From assembly GCA_934511465.1 (NCBI GenBank), contig CAKSWG010000008.1, positions 1-64,000 on the forward strand: a stretch of 64,000 nucleotides of DNA, in the 5' to 3' direction. Below are positions 26,448 through 35,318 of this stretch, in pieces (position 1 is the first letter of the stretch; every line of letters begins with the position of its first letter). The notes under the pieces were generated by a model. The model worked only from the letters and a program-made list of their open reading frames with translations, did not search any database and was not told the DNA's origin. A program made the translations under genes and the position numbers. This stretch comes from an uncultured Faecalibacterium sp. (GTDB lineage Bacteria; Bacillota; Clostridia; Oscillospirales; Ruminococcaceae).

Positions 26448-28232
26448 ATGAAGATCATCTATAAGGACGGCCATGTGGACGAGTGCCCGCAGGACCAGGA
26501 ACTGCACGTCATCCGCCACACCGCAGCCCACATCATGGCGCAGGCCATCAAGCGCCTGTATCCGCAGGCTGACTTTGCCTTCGGCCCTGCCACCGAGAAC
26601 GGCTTCTACTACGATGTCGATCTGGGCGACCAGAAGCTCAGCGACGAGGATCTGGCAAACATCGAAAAAGAGATGCGCAAGATCGTCAAGGAGAACCTGC
26701 CCATCAAGCCCTTCATCCTGCCCCGCGCCGAGGCTGTGAAGCTGATGGAAGAGCGCAAGGAAAACTACAAGATCGAGCACATGGCCGATCTGGCCGACGA
26801 GACCGAGTTCAGCTTCTTCCAGCAGGGCGAGTACGTGGATATGTGCATCGGACCCCACCTGACCTACACCAAGGCGCTGAAGGCCTTCAAGATCACCCAG
26901 CAGTCCGGCGCATACTGGAAGAACGACAAGGAAAACAAGATGCTGACCCGTATCAACGGCGTGGCTTTCCGCAATCAGGAAGAGCTGGACGCATGGGAGA
27001 AGGAGCAGCAGGAGGCCCGCGAGCGCGATCACCGCAAGATCGGCAAGGAGATGGGCCTGTTCATGACCGATGATCTGGTTGGCCGCGGCCTGCCCATGTT
27101 CCTGCCCGCAGGCTACACCGTCTGGCAGGAGCTGGAGAACTATATCAAGGAGAAGGAGCGTGCACGCGGCTACCTGCACGTTATGACTCCCTGCATCGGC
27201 ACTGTGAACCTGTATAAGACCTCCGGTCACTGGGATCACTACCGTGAGAACATGTTCCCCGCCATGGAGATGGAGGGCGAGAGCTATGTTCTGCGCCCGA
27301 TGAACTGCCCCCACCACATGATGATCTACGCAAACCGTCCCCACTCCTATCGTGACCTGCCCATGCGCATCGGTGAGATCGCCCACGACTTCCGTTACGA
27401 GTCCTCCGGCACCCTGAAGGGCATCGAGCGCGGCCGTCACTTCTGCCAGAACGACGCCCACCTGTTCGGCACCCCGGAGCAGATCAAGAGCGAGGTCGCA
27501 GACGTGTGCAACCTGATCTTTGAGGTGTACAAGGACTTCAACATCACCGATTACCGCTGCGTGCTGAGCCTGCGCGACCCCGCCGACAAGAAGAAGTACC
27601 ACGATGACGATGCCATGTGGAACCACGCAGAGAGCGCTCTGCGCGAGGTGCTGACCGAGCTGGGCATCCACTTTACCGAGGAAATCGGCGAGGCTGCCTT
27701 CTACGGCCCCAAGCTGGACGTGAACGTCAAGCCCGCCGTGGGTGCCGAGTACACCCTGTCCACCTGCCAGCTGGACTTCTGCCTGCCCGCAAAGTTCCAC
27801 CTGACCTACGTGGACAAGGACGGCACCGAAAAGACCCCCGTGGTGCTGCACCGCGCAATTCTGGGCTCTCTGGACCGCTTCATGGCCTACCTGATCGAGG
27901 AGACCAAGGGCAAGTTCCCCACTTGGCTGGCTCCCACGCAGGTCAAGGTGCTGCCCGTCTCCGAAAAGACGCTGGACTACGCACAGGACGTGACCGAAAA
28001 GCTGGTGGAGGCTGGCGTCCGCGTGGTGCTGGACGACGACAACCAGAAGATCGGCTACAAGATCCGCGCTGCACAGCAGGTGGACCGCGTGCCCTATATG
28101 CTGGTGCTGGGTGCCAAGGAAGCCGAGGCCGGCAACATCTCGGTGCGTGACCGCAAGGGCGAGACCACCACGATGGAGCTTGATGCCTTCATCGCAAAGG
28201 TGACTGCCGAGATCCGCAACCGCAGCCTGTAA
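26448..28232 (+). CDS. thrS: Threonyl-tRNA synthetase lacking the TGS domain
   Basis: 594 residues. The class II enzyme charges tRNA-Thr. The N-terminal editing domain begins almost at once: IRHTAAHIMAQAIKRLYP near residue 21 holds the HxxxH metal motif. The catalytic core has GLPMFLPAGYTVWQEL, RPMNCPHHMMIY (zinc Cys) and YESSGTLKGIERGRHFCQNDAHLF; the anticodon-binding domain is at the end. Typical ThrS starts with a 60-residue TGS domain, which is absent here. The ATG at 26448 follows AAAGGAG, and the sequence before it is the T-box terminator, so the short form is genuine. Confidence 0.97.
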   Translation: MKIIYKDGHVDECPQDQELHVIRHTAAHIMAQAIKRLYPQADFAFGPATENGFYYDVDLGDQKLSDEDLANIEKEMRKIVKENLPIKPFILPRAEAVKLMEERKENYKIEHMADLADETEFSFFQQGEYVDMCIGPHLTYTKALKAFKITQQSGAYWKNDKENKMLTRINGVAFRNQEELDAWEKEQQEARERDHRKIGKEMGLFMTDDLVGRGLPMFLPAGYTVWQELENYIKEKERARGYLHVMTPCIGTVNLYKTSGHWDHYRENMFPAMEMEGESYVLRPMNCPHHMMIYANRPHSYRDLPMRIGEIAHDFRYESSGTLKGIERGRHFCQNDAHLFGTPEQIKSEVADVCNLIFEVYKDFNITDYRCVLSLRDPADKKKYHDDDAMWNHAESALREVLTELGIHFTEEIGEAAFYGPKLDVNVKPAVGAEYTLSTCQLDFCLPAKFHLTYVDKDGTEKTPVVLHRAILGSLDRFMAYLIEETKGKFPTWLAPTQVKVLPVSEKTLDYAQDVTEKLVEAGVRVVLDDDNQKIGYKIRAAQQVDRVPYMLVLGAKEAEAGNISVRDRKGETTTMELDAFIAKVTAEIRNRSL

Positions 28233-28250
28233 GCAGACACTGTAAAACAC

Positions 28251-28290
28251 AAAGCGCCGCTTTCCCGGCAGGGGAGAGCGGCGCTTTTTT
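28251..28290 (+). terminator. Terminator of thrS
   Basis: AAAGCGCCGCTTTCCC pairs imperfectly with GGGGAGAGCGGCGCTTT and ends in TTT. Confidence 0.85.
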
Positions 28291-28304
28291 GCTACAGCGA
28301 AAAG

Positions 28305-28342
28305 CCAAAGGCCGCTGTTCAAATGGAAACAGCGGCCTTTGG
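28305..28342 (-). terminator. Second hairpin terminator, for the minus-strand membrane gene
   Basis: CCAAAGGCCGCTGTT pairs with AACAGCGGCCTTTGG. It lies 26 bases beyond the stop of the minus-strand gene at 28368. Confidence 0.75.
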
Positions 28343-28367
28343 CGTTAGTTGCTTTATAAAAAGGGGA

Positions 28368-28889
28368 TCAGGCATTTTCCTTCTGGACGCTCTTGACGGC
28401 CAGAGCCTTGGCGGGCTTCATCAGCAGCACGCACACGCCGTTGAAGACCACAGAACCCACGATGAAGGTGATGAAGAACTGGGGCAGATGGGTGGCCAGA
28501 GCGGTGGTGTCGATGCAGGCCACAGTCAGGTAGGCAAAGCCCACGTTGTTCAGCACCTTGGGTGCGTAGGGGTGCAGGATGATGAGGATGAACAGCACCA
28601 CGGCCAGCGGGATGAGGAAGCCGAAGAAGCCGCCCAGCACCGGGGTCAGGGCCGTGATGGAAAGCAGGGCGATCACGGTGAGGATCAGACCCACAAGACC
28701 ACCCAGCTCAACGGTGACGAAGCGATCCTTCACATCGCCTTCCAGCGTGAACATCATGATATTGCTCAGGAAGATCAGCCAGCTGTACTCCATGCCGGTC
28801 ACATGGATGATGGCGTTGGCGATCAGGATCCACACCAGCAGCATCAGGCGGAAGTACAGCAGAAAGCGCTTGGTAACGGCTTCGTTCAT
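28368..28889 (-). CDS. Small integral membrane protein, unknown function
   Basis: 173 residues, about five membrane helices: FRLMLLVWILIANAIIHVTG, LVGLILTVIALLSITALTPVLG, GFLIPLAVVLFILIILHP and a C-terminal FFITFIVGSVVFNGVCVLLM. The layout recalls DUF1097/YcdZ-type proteins, but I cannot assign it firmly. The ATG at 28889 is chosen for AAGAGGT 8 bases upstream; the longer frame runs into repeat DNA. It stands alone and converges on thrS. Confidence 0.7.
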   Translation of the reverse strand: MNEAVTKRFLLYFRLMLLVWILIANAIIHVTGMEYSWLIFLSNIMMFTLEGDVKDRFVTVELGGLVGLILTVIALLSITALTPVLGGFFGFLIPLAVVLFILIILHPYAPKVLNNVGFAYLTVACIDTTALATHLPQFFITFIVGSVVFNGVCVLLMKPAKALAVKSVQKENA

Positions 28890-29063
28890 GATAAAATACC
28901 TCTTTCTTGGTTGGATTGGAAAGCAGGGCTTTCGCTTTAAAACATATTTTGACAGGCAAAACCTGCATTTGATATGGCCATTATACAATATCCACATGCC
29001 AAAAACAAGGCTTTGGCAATAATAAATTGCATATTTTGGAAATTTTGGCTTGCAGAACGAAGA

Positions 29064-29177
29064 GACCATTGAAAAATGGCGCCGCTTCGCTCTGCCATTA
29101 TCAGCGGAATGAATTTTATATTTTTGAGTTTGTCGCAGCCTGCGGGCCGCGACAAACTCATTTTCACACAGAGGTCC
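29064..29177 (+). repeat. TGCG-hairpin interspersed element, copy A
   Basis: The conserved 5' block ATGGC...CTCTGCCAT, then AGCGGAA and a T-rich stretch. Next comes a stem GAGTTTGTCGCAGCC / GGCCGCGACAAACTC with one mismatch around a TGCG loop (29126-29159), then TTTTCAC. Four relatives lie at 29222, 36628, 36788 and 41045. Confidence 0.75.
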
Positions 29178-29221
29178 AAACGGATAGCTCCATTTGAAAT
29201 TGAATGTTGCAGTTGTCCATC

Positions 29222-29271
29222 ACGATCTTTCTTGTGAAAATGGCAGAGCGCAGCGGAGCCATTTCAAATTG
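29222..29271 (-). repeat. TGCG-hairpin interspersed element, deleted copy E
   Basis: On the minus strand, AAATGGC...GCTCTGCCAT joins directly to TTTTCAC. The T-rich stretch and hairpin found in the other copies are missing. It lies inverted 45 bases from copy A, and its outer end supplies part of a -35 box. Confidence 0.6.
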
Positions 29272-29297
29272 TTTTTCTGTCCCAAATGGAGTATAAT
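29269..29297 (+). promoter_or_regulatory. Promoter of the NTP-transferase gene
   Basis: TTGTTT (29269-29274) and TATAAT (29292-29297) are 17 bases apart. The -35 overlaps the outer end of repeat copy E. Confidence 0.5.
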
Positions 29298-29351
29298 GGA
29301 AGCCACGAAACTTCTGCCGCAGCTGCGGCTGGAACAGGGGAGGAACCTTCT

Positions 29352-30272
29352 ATGAACAAACCGGTACTGGTGGTCATGGCGGCCGGCATGGGCAGCCGCT
29401 ACGGCGGCATGAAGCAGATCGACCCGGTGGGGCCGAACGGGCAGGTGATCATCGATTATTCGCTCTACGATGCCCGCCGCGCAGGTTTTGAGACCGTGAT
29501 CTTTGTGATCAAGCATGAGATCGAGGACGCCTTCAAAGCGGCCATTGGGGAGCGCGTGGGCAAGGCCATGAACGTGAAATATGCTTTCCAGCAGCTGGAC
29601 GAGCTGCCCGCAGGCTTTGCCGTGCCGGAGGGCCGCGTAAAGCCATGGGGCACCTGCCACGCTGTGCTGGCCGCAAAGCGTCTGATCAACGGCCCGTTTG
29701 CCGTCATCAATGCCGATGATTACTACGGCCCCGAAGCCTTCAAGGTAATGTACGATTACCTTTCCACCCATCAGGATGGCGCGTTCTACGATTACTGCAT
29801 GGTGAGCTACCTCATCAAAAATACCGTGTCGGAAAACGGCAGTGTGTCTCGCGGCGTCTGCCGGACCAATGCCGACGGCACGCTGCACAGCGTCACCGAG
29901 CGCACCCGCATCGAGACCTGCGAGGGCGGCGTGCACTACACCGAGGACGGCGGCGCAAGCTGGGTGGACCTGCCCGGCGACACACCGGTAAGCATGAACC
30001 TGTGGGGGTTCGGCAAGAGCTTTCTGGACGAAGCCGAGCGCCGCTTTGCGGGCTGGCTGACCGAAAACCTGCCGGGCAACCCGCTCAAGTGCGAGTATTA
30101 TCTGCCGCTGGTGGTCACAGAGCTGATCGAAGAGGGTAAGGCAAAAATTCAGGTTCTGCACAGCACGGATAAATGGTACGGCGTCACCTACCGGGAGGAT
30201 AAGCCGCTGGTGGTGGAAGCCATCGCCCGCAAGACGGCACAGGGCCAGTACCCGGAGAATTTGTGGGGCTAA
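29352..30272 (+). CDS. Nucleotidyltransferase (NDP-sugar pyrophosphorylase family)
   Basis: 306 residues. VVMAAGMGSRYGGMKQIDPVG is the nucleotide-binding signature of the NTP_transferase fold, and VINADDYYGPEAF carries the metal Asp residues. The last third has CEYYLPLVVTELI and VLHSTDKWYGVTYREDKPLV. The family activates sugar phosphates with NTP, but this branch (MobA-like or UDP-GlcNAc-pyrophosphorylase-like proteins in Firmicutes) has unclear substrates. AGGGGAGGAACC lies before the ATG at 29352. It is monocistronic between a repeat-associated promoter and a terminator. Confidence 0.85.
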   Translation: MNKPVLVVMAAGMGSRYGGMKQIDPVGPNGQVIIDYSLYDARRAGFETVIFVIKHEIEDAFKAAIGERVGKAMNVKYAFQQLDELPAGFAVPEGRVKPWGTCHAVLAAKRLINGPFAVINADDYYGPEAFKVMYDYLSTHQDGAFYDYCMVSYLIKNTVSENGSVSRGVCRTNADGTLHSVTERTRIETCEGGVHYTEDGGASWVDLPGDTPVSMNLWGFGKSFLDEAERRFAGWLTENLPGNPLKCEYYLPLVVTELIEEGKAKIQVLHSTDKWYGVTYREDKPLVVEAIARKTAQGQYPENLWG

Positions 30273-30281
30273 GATAAAACA

Positions 30282-30321
30282 AAAAAGAGACGCTCGATCG
30301 TACGATCAAGCGTCTCTTTTT
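30282..30321 (+). terminator. Terminator after the NTP-transferase gene
   Basis: AAAAAGAGACGCT pairs with AGCGTCTCTTTTT. It is bidirectional and serves the converging EAL/GGDEF gene too. Confidence 0.9.
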
Positions 30322-30328
30322 GCTTTAA

Positions 30329-33031
30329 TCACTTATTTCGTGGGGGGGGGGGGATAAAGGTCGCATCCTCGTCCGAGAAGATCCACAGCGTCTCGTCAAT
30401 ATGGGTGCCGCTCTTGGAGTAAGGCATCACCTTGATGCGGAAGGTGGTGCCATCGATCTTTTTGTAGGTGCGCTCCACGATGTCGCCGGTCAGTACCTTG
30501 CTGCGGATGTAATCGTAATCGAACAGATCGGTCAGGCTTTCGCGGTAGGCGGGCTCCACCAGCGTATCACGGTACTGCTGCAAAGTGGATTTGAAGCAGC
30601 CGCCGGAAGTATCCAAGATCTTCTGGAAGTAGCCGGGTACGATTATGCTGCGCACGCTGTCATTCTTCAGGTCCACAACAAACACGGTTTTATACTTGGG
30701 GGCCAGCACCCGCAGGAAATGCTCGGCGTCCCGCTTTTCGGTAAGGGTCTGCTCCAGCTTTTCGTTCAGGCCGCGCAGCTGGCGCTCCTGCCCGTTGCGG
30801 GCGTAGTAGGCCTGCTTGTCCTGCCGCATGGCGGCTTCGGCTTTGTTCAGGGCATTGTCCAGTTTGTGCAGGTCGGAAGTGCTCTGGATGCCCACCGAAA
30901 TTTCGTATTCCTTTTCCCGCAGGAAGGAGCGCATTCGGTCCATACTTACCCACACGCTGTAGGGCGGCTGGTTGGGTGTAAGGATCACGAACTCATCGCC
31001 GCCAATGCGGTACAACCGGCTGGTGGCAAAGAACTTGCGGGCCGCGTTGGCAATAAAGCACAGCATGGCATCGCCGCTGCGGTGGCCCAGATGGTTGTTC
31101 ACCTCGTGCAGGCCCACCACATCGATGTAGATGCACACCATAGAATCATAATCGCTGAATTGCAGCTCCCGTAGATCGGTCTCGTAGCGGCTGCGGTTCA
31201 AAAGGCCGGTCAGCGTGTCGTGGCTGTAGGAGAAGTCCAGCTCTTCGCTGAGCTGGTCGGCCTGCGCGTCCTCGCGCACCACAACGGTGGCCCAAGGGGT
31301 CTGCGCGCAGCAGTTGCGGCAGGGCAGAAACTCCATGGTGATCCACACGAACTGGCCGGAAACATTCTTGCGGAAGCGGTAAGCCTCCGGCTGCTGGGTG
31401 TGGAACACAGAAGAGCGCAGGATCTCAAGATCGGTCTGGTCGGCAAACATCTCGGCATCGTCCGGATGGATGATCTTTTCCGAGACAAGGCGCTCACAGT
31501 AAGTGGAAAAATCCTCTTCTTTTTCAATGCTGCCGGTGCCGGGCAGACGCGGGTCACGCTTGATCACCCGGTATTCGCCGGTGGAAAGGTTCAGCAGCGA
31601 AAGCTCCAGCACACTGTCTGCAAAGATCTGGTATGCCTGCAAGGCCAGCGCGGTCTGGTCGCTGTCGGTGCTGGGGGCGCGGCGGTCACGGCGCATCAGG
31701 TCGCGGCGCATATCCCAGTAATCCTCGCTGTTGGGCTGGGCCAGCAGGGCCTCGGCGTTTTCCACGGGCATGGGCTTGTAGAAGTAGTAGCCCTGTGTGT
31801 ACAGGCAGTCCGCCGCTTGCAGCATGGACACCTGCTCCGGCGTCTCGACACCCTCGGCAATGATGGGCAGGTTGAGCCGGTGCGCCATATCCACCACCGA
31901 CTCCACGATCTGCACGCCCTTGTCGCGGTTCTGCTTGTTCATGTCGATCAGCTTCATGTCCAGCTTGATGGCATCCACATTGGTGTCTTTGAGCATGTTC
32001 AGCGAGGAGTAGCCGCTGCCAAAGTCGTCCATCATCACCGAGAAGCCCTTGCGGTGCAGGCCCTGAATGGCGCTTTCCACCATCGTGGCATTTTCAGCCA
32101 CCATGGTCTCGGTGATCTCGGCCAGCAGGAGCTTGGGCTCCAGCTGATATTTCTCCACAAGGTCTGAGAAGATCTGCGGCACGTCCAGATTGACGATATC
32201 CACAACGGAAACGTTTACGGAAACAGGCACAAGATTGCTGTCGCTCTCCTGCCACTTCTGCAATGTCTGGCAGACGGACTCCCAGATGTACTGGTCCAGC
32301 TGGGTCACAAGGCCGGTGCTCTCCATCAGGGGCATAAACTCGGCCGGGGACACGCAGCCGCGGGTGGGATGGTTCCAGCGCACCAGCGCTTCCATGCCCA
32401 CGATGGCGCGGGTCATGCTGTTGCACTTGGGCTGCAAAAAGAAGCAGAACTCGTGGTTTTTGAGGGCCCGTTCCAGCTCGCTGAGCAGCTGGCGCTGCTC
32501 TTTGAGGTGGGTCATCATGGCTGGCGTAAAGCGGTGCACGCCGCCCACGGCAGGGCTGGGGTCCACTGCCGCGATCTGCGCATAGTTGCAAAGGGCCTGC
32601 GCGTCCGCATCCGGCTGCTCGGCCACCGGGCACAGACCGATGGACAGGTAGAACGTGACGTCCTGCTTGCGGGTGTTCGCGCAGGTCTGAAGCTTGCTGA
32701 TCACGGCCAGCTGCTTTTCGCGGTCGTCCGGCAGGCACAGCATAAAATCATCGTTGCCAAAGTAGCCCACCGGCGTGTCGGTGGCCTTGGCGTGCTCCAG
32801 CAAGAGGCCGGCCAGCGCTTGCAGCAGGCTCTTGGCCTGCTGGGCGCCGTACAGCTCGTTGTACAGTTTGAAATGCTCGATATCGACGGCGGCAACACAC
32901 CAGTTCTCGTCCTTATGGGTGCTCAGAAACTGCTGCAGCTGGTGCAGAAAATCGTCTTTGCGAGCGATCTGCGCAAGCACATCGGGCTGCGGAGCACTGA
33001 CGGTTTGGTTCAATTTCATTTCTTCGGACAT
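30329..33031 (-). CDS. Large cyclic-di-GMP signalling protein (GGDEF-EAL-PAS-GGDEF)
   Basis: 900 residues without clear membrane segments. An N-terminal degenerate GGDEF-like region (about 28-160) is followed by a complete EAL phosphodiesterase (GMEALVRWNHPTRG, ISVNVSVVDI-like core, EITETMVAE, MDDFGSGYSSLNML, KLDMKLID, IIAEGVET). Then come a PAS-like region and a second cyclase domain (DTLTGLLNRSRYETDLREL, YRIGGDEFVIL) with an intact GGDEF. The tail contains another PAS-like segment. It can in principle both make and break c-di-GMP. The 3' end carries a run of 12 C on the coding strand (IPPPPRNK). GAGGGAT precedes the ATG at 33031. Confidence 0.93.
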   Translation of the reverse strand: MSEEMKLNQTVSAPQPDVLAQIARKDDFLHQLQQFLSTHKDENWCVAAVDIEHFKLYNELYGAQQAKSLLQALAGLLLEHAKATDTPVGYFGNDDFMLCLPDDREKQLAVISKLQTCANTRKQDVTFYLSIGLCPVAEQPDADAQALCNYAQIAAVDPSPAVGGVHRFTPAMMTHLKEQRQLLSELERALKNHEFCFFLQPKCNSMTRAIVGMEALVRWNHPTRGCVSPAEFMPLMESTGLVTQLDQYIWESVCQTLQKWQESDSNLVPVSVNVSVVDIVNLDVPQIFSDLVEKYQLEPKLLLAEITETMVAENATMVESAIQGLHRKGFSVMMDDFGSGYSSLNMLKDTNVDAIKLDMKLIDMNKQNRDKGVQIVESVVDMAHRLNLPIIAEGVETPEQVSMLQAADCLYTQGYYFYKPMPVENAEALLAQPNSEDYWDMRRDLMRRDRRAPSTDSDQTALALQAYQIFADSVLELSLLNLSTGEYRVIKRDPRLPGTGSIEKEEDFSTYCERLVSEKIIHPDDAEMFADQTDLEILRSSVFHTQQPEAYRFRKNVSGQFVWITMEFLPCRNCCAQTPWATVVVREDAQADQLSEELDFSYSHDTLTGLLNRSRYETDLRELQFSDYDSMVCIYIDVVGLHEVNNHLGHRSGDAMLCFIANAARKFFATSRLYRIGGDEFVILTPNQPPYSVWVSMDRMRSFLREKEYEISVGIQSTSDLHKLDNALNKAEAAMRQDKQAYYARNGQERQLRGLNEKLEQTLTEKRDAEHFLRVLAPKYKTVFVVDLKNDSVRSIIVPGYFQKILDTSGGCFKSTLQQYRDTLVEPAYRESLTDLFDYDYIRSKVLTGDIVERTYKKIDGTTFRIKVMPYSKSGTHIDETLWIFSDEDATFIPPPPRNK
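30342..30353 (+). repeat. 12-base G homopolymer in the 3' end of the EAL/GGDEF gene
   Basis: A run of 12 G on the plus strand encodes the PPPP before the last three residues on the minus strand. One-base slippage would change only the final few residues (…PPPHEISD or …PPPPTK). Confidence 0.95.
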
Positions 33032-33202
33032 AAAAATCCCTCGCTATCGGACTTCATCGGCTAAGTTGTAGACATAGCACCTCAATTCTATGTACCAGTA
33101 TAACACTATTTGGCCGCTTTGCAAATAGAAATTTGAGTGTTTAAGCCAAATTTGCGCGAGATCTGCCGCATAAATACATACGACGTGAATAAAACGCAAG
33201 AA

Positions 33203-33229
33203 GCCGCACCGGAACGGGCCCGGTGCGGC
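33203..33229 (-). terminator. Hairpin beyond the CmpB-type membrane gene
   Basis: GCCGCACCGG pairs with CCGGTGCGGC around 7 bases, 29 bases after the minus-strand stop at 33258. On that strand it is followed by TTCTTG. Confidence 0.6.
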
Positions 33230-33257
33230 AAAAATGCGGGGAAAGCGACGTTCTGGT

Positions 33258-34328
33258 TCAGGCGTCCTTGCGGTCGTCGTCTTTGCGGTCAAGGCGCTGG
33301 CGCAGGGCCTTGAGGGTGGTCCGCTTGACACCATGCCTCAGGCCGGGGTAGGCGCGCAGCATACGGCGCTGGCCCACGATGCGCGGCGTGCGCAGCAGCT
33401 GGGCCTGCATCTCGTCGCTGCGGGCTTGCAGCTCTTCGGCCAGCTGCTCCAGACGCAGCAGTTCGGCGGCACGCTCGGCGGTACCCTTTGCAGCCAGCTG
33501 CGCGGCCTTGGCAGCTTCGGCAGCGTTCAGCTTGCCGATCTCGGAAGCATGCTTTGCAGCCTCCATGGCTTCGTCCGCCTTGGCGCGCACGGCGGTCATG
33601 GTCTCACGCAGCGTGCGCTTTTCCGGCGCAGCATCGCGGGCTTCGGCGGCGGCCAGCTTGAGCTGCAAACGCTGCTCGTCCAGCTTCTGGTCGGCGTTCA
33701 GGGTGGTGGTGCCCAGCAGCTGGGTCATGGCGTCGCTGACGGCGTGGATGCTGTCGGCCAGCTGCTCCATGGTGTCCAGCGTATTGGCAAGGCCGGAAGC
33801 CGCAATGGCGGTGGCCACCACATCCGCTGCATACACGGCGTACAGCACGCACATGAGCACAAGGCCCACCAGCGGCGGCACCAGCTCCACCAAGCCGGCA
33901 ATGGCCGGGTGGATGGCCCGCATCATCACCAGCGTGCCCACGCCCCACAACAGGCTGAACTCCAAGCAGATATAGCCGCCGATGTTAAACGGCCGGTCGC
34001 TGTAGTCCCACCAGCGCGTGCGGTAGAGCTTGTACAGAGCCCAGCCGCCCACCAGCTCCAGCGCGCTTGGCAGAATGACGCCGCCAATGTACAGCAGAAG
34101 AACGCTGTGCTGCAACGGCGTGAGGGCAAACAGCACGATGACCATGCCAAAACCATAAATGGGGCACACCGGGCCGTTCAGAAAGCCGCGGTTCACCAGC
34201 TCACCGGTGGTAGCGGCGGCATACACCACCTCCACGCACCAGCCAAGGCAGGAGTAGATCAGGAAATAGGCCAGCACATAGTACAGCGAAAAGCCGCACA
34301 CGGTGGTATTTGTCAGAAAAGAAAGCAT
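33258..34328 (-). CDS. CmpB-type putative ABC transporter permease with coiled-coil tail
   Basis: 356 residues. The first 175 hold six hydrophobic helices and the family signature YFLIYSCLGWCVEVVYAAATTGELVNRGFLNGPVCPIYGFG, found in the large group of Firmicute membrane proteins labelled putative ABC transporter permease (CmpB-like). No ATPase is encoded nearby, so a transport role is unproven. Residues 210-320 are charged and alanine-rich, without prolines, and should form a long cytoplasmic coiled coil, ending in basic RLDRKDDDRKDA. It is the last gene of a minus-strand run after trmB and a small Cys-rich protein. Confidence 0.8.
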   Translation of the reverse strand: MLSFLTNTTVCGFSLYYVLAYFLIYSCLGWCVEVVYAAATTGELVNRGFLNGPVCPIYGFGMVIVLFALTPLQHSVLLLYIGGVILPSALELVGGWALYKLYRTRWWDYSDRPFNIGGYICLEFSLLWGVGTLVMMRAIHPAIAGLVELVPPLVGLVLMCVLYAVYAADVVATAIAASGLANTLDTMEQLADSIHAVSDAMTQLLGTTTLNADQKLDEQRLQLKLAAAEARDAAPEKRTLRETMTAVRAKADEAMEAAKHASEIGKLNAAEAAKAAQLAAKGTAERAAELLRLEQLAEELQARSDEMQAQLLRTPRIVGQRRMLRAYPGLRHGVKRTTLKALRQRLDRKDDDRKDA

Positions 34329-34343
34329 AAAAATACCTCCAGT

Positions 34344-34523
34344 TCAGATTTGCTTGTTCACAATTTTGTATTCATCGCCCGGCTCAAAGAACGGGCAGGC
34401 GGCGGTGGCATGGGAGAGATAGCGCGCCATCTCGTCCTCGTCGAGGGAACCGCCCTCGGCGCAGTAGTAGCTGCCGTATTCGTCCTGCACGTTGTTCAGG
34501 CAGATCTCGCAGGGATCATTCAT
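34344..34523 (-). CDS. Small Cys-rich protein (DUF6472-like)
   Basis: A 59-residue gene. It reads MNDPCEICLNNVQDEY, then YYCAEGGSLDEDEMARYL, AACPFFEPGDEYKIVNKQI and a TGA. The cysteines (CEIC, YC, AC) suggest a small metal-binding domain. The pattern matches short Firmicute proteins I associate with DUF6472, of unknown function. Its ATG overlaps the last codons of trmB by 8 bases, and the CmpB-type gene follows after 15 bases, so it is embedded in an operon and very probably translated. Confidence 0.75.
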   Translation of the reverse strand: MNDPCEICLNNVQDEYGSYYCAEGGSLDEDEMARYLSHATAACPFFEPGDEYKIVNKQI

Positions 34524-35292
34524 GGCCTTCGCCTTCCTGTGCAGCCTTGGCGGCAGCTTCGGCCTCGGCAGCTTCGCGCGCCTGACGCTTGAGGATCTTG
34601 GGTTCGATCCAAGTCACGCTGGCGGGGTCCGGGTCCTTGCGGGCGATCAGGGCCTTGATCTTGATGCCCATTTCGGTGAACATGCCCTCGTGCTCGGTGC
34701 GGATGTTCCACTCCGGCTCGTTCTCGTGGAGGTCGTAGGTCATCCACTCGATGTCGTAGCCGGAAGCGGGGAAGTATTCCAGACTGTCGCGGAACAGATC
34801 ATCGTCGTCGGTCTTGAAGTAGATCTCGCCGCCGTCCTTGAGGAACTCGCGGTAGTTGATGAGCTGGCGCGGGTAGGTGAGGCGGTGCTTGTGGGAAGAG
34901 CCGTTCTTGCTCCACGGATTGCAGAAGTTGATGTAGATGCGGCTGACCGTGTCCTCGGCGGTGATCACGCCCTTGATGCGCTCGATGTCGGTGCTCATGA
35001 TCTTGACGTTGTCGATGGGGCGGTTCGCAGCCTGATAAGCGGCTTCGATCTTGCGCTTGGCAAGGATGAGCACCTTGTCGGTGATGTCGATGCCCAGATA
35101 GTTGTTCTCCGGGTGGGCACAGGCCAGCTGGGAGATGAAGCCGCCTTTGCCGCAGCCCAGTTCCAGCACAAAGGGCTGTTCCGGGCGGGCATACTGGGCG
35201 TGCCATTTGCCGCCCCAGATCAGCGGCTCGTGCACATGGAAATCGGCTGCCATCAGCTCGTCGTGGGCATAGGGCTTGAAACGCATTCTCAT
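34516..35292 (-). CDS. trmB: tRNA (guanine-N7-)-methyltransferase
   Basis: 258 residues. The enzyme methylates G46 of tRNA with S-adenosylmethionine. VLELGCGKGGFISQLA is the SAM motif, NYLGIDITDKVLILAKRKI follows, INFCNPWSKNGSSHKHRLTYP is the TrmB signature (NFPDPWPK-like, here NFCNPWSK) and FKTDDDDLFRDSLEYF is the conserved later motif. The C-terminal 40 residues form an extra charged, alanine-rich tail. The gene begins a minus-strand run that includes the small Cys-rich gene. A palindromic repeat separates it from the AlaX gene upstream. Confidence 0.94.
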   Translation of the reverse strand: MRMRFKPYAHDELMAADFHVHEPLIWGGKWHAQYARPEQPFVLELGCGKGGFISQLACAHPENNYLGIDITDKVLILAKRKIEAAYQAANRPIDNVKIMSTDIERIKGVITAEDTVSRIYINFCNPWSKNGSSHKHRLTYPRQLINYREFLKDGGEIYFKTDDDDLFRDSLEYFPASGYDIEWMTYDLHENEPEWNIRTEHEGMFTEMGIKIKALIARKDPDPASVTWIEPKILKRQAREAAEAEAAAKAAQEGEGHE

Positions 35293-35318
35293 AGTTTGTT
35301 GTTCTCCTTAAATTTAAC

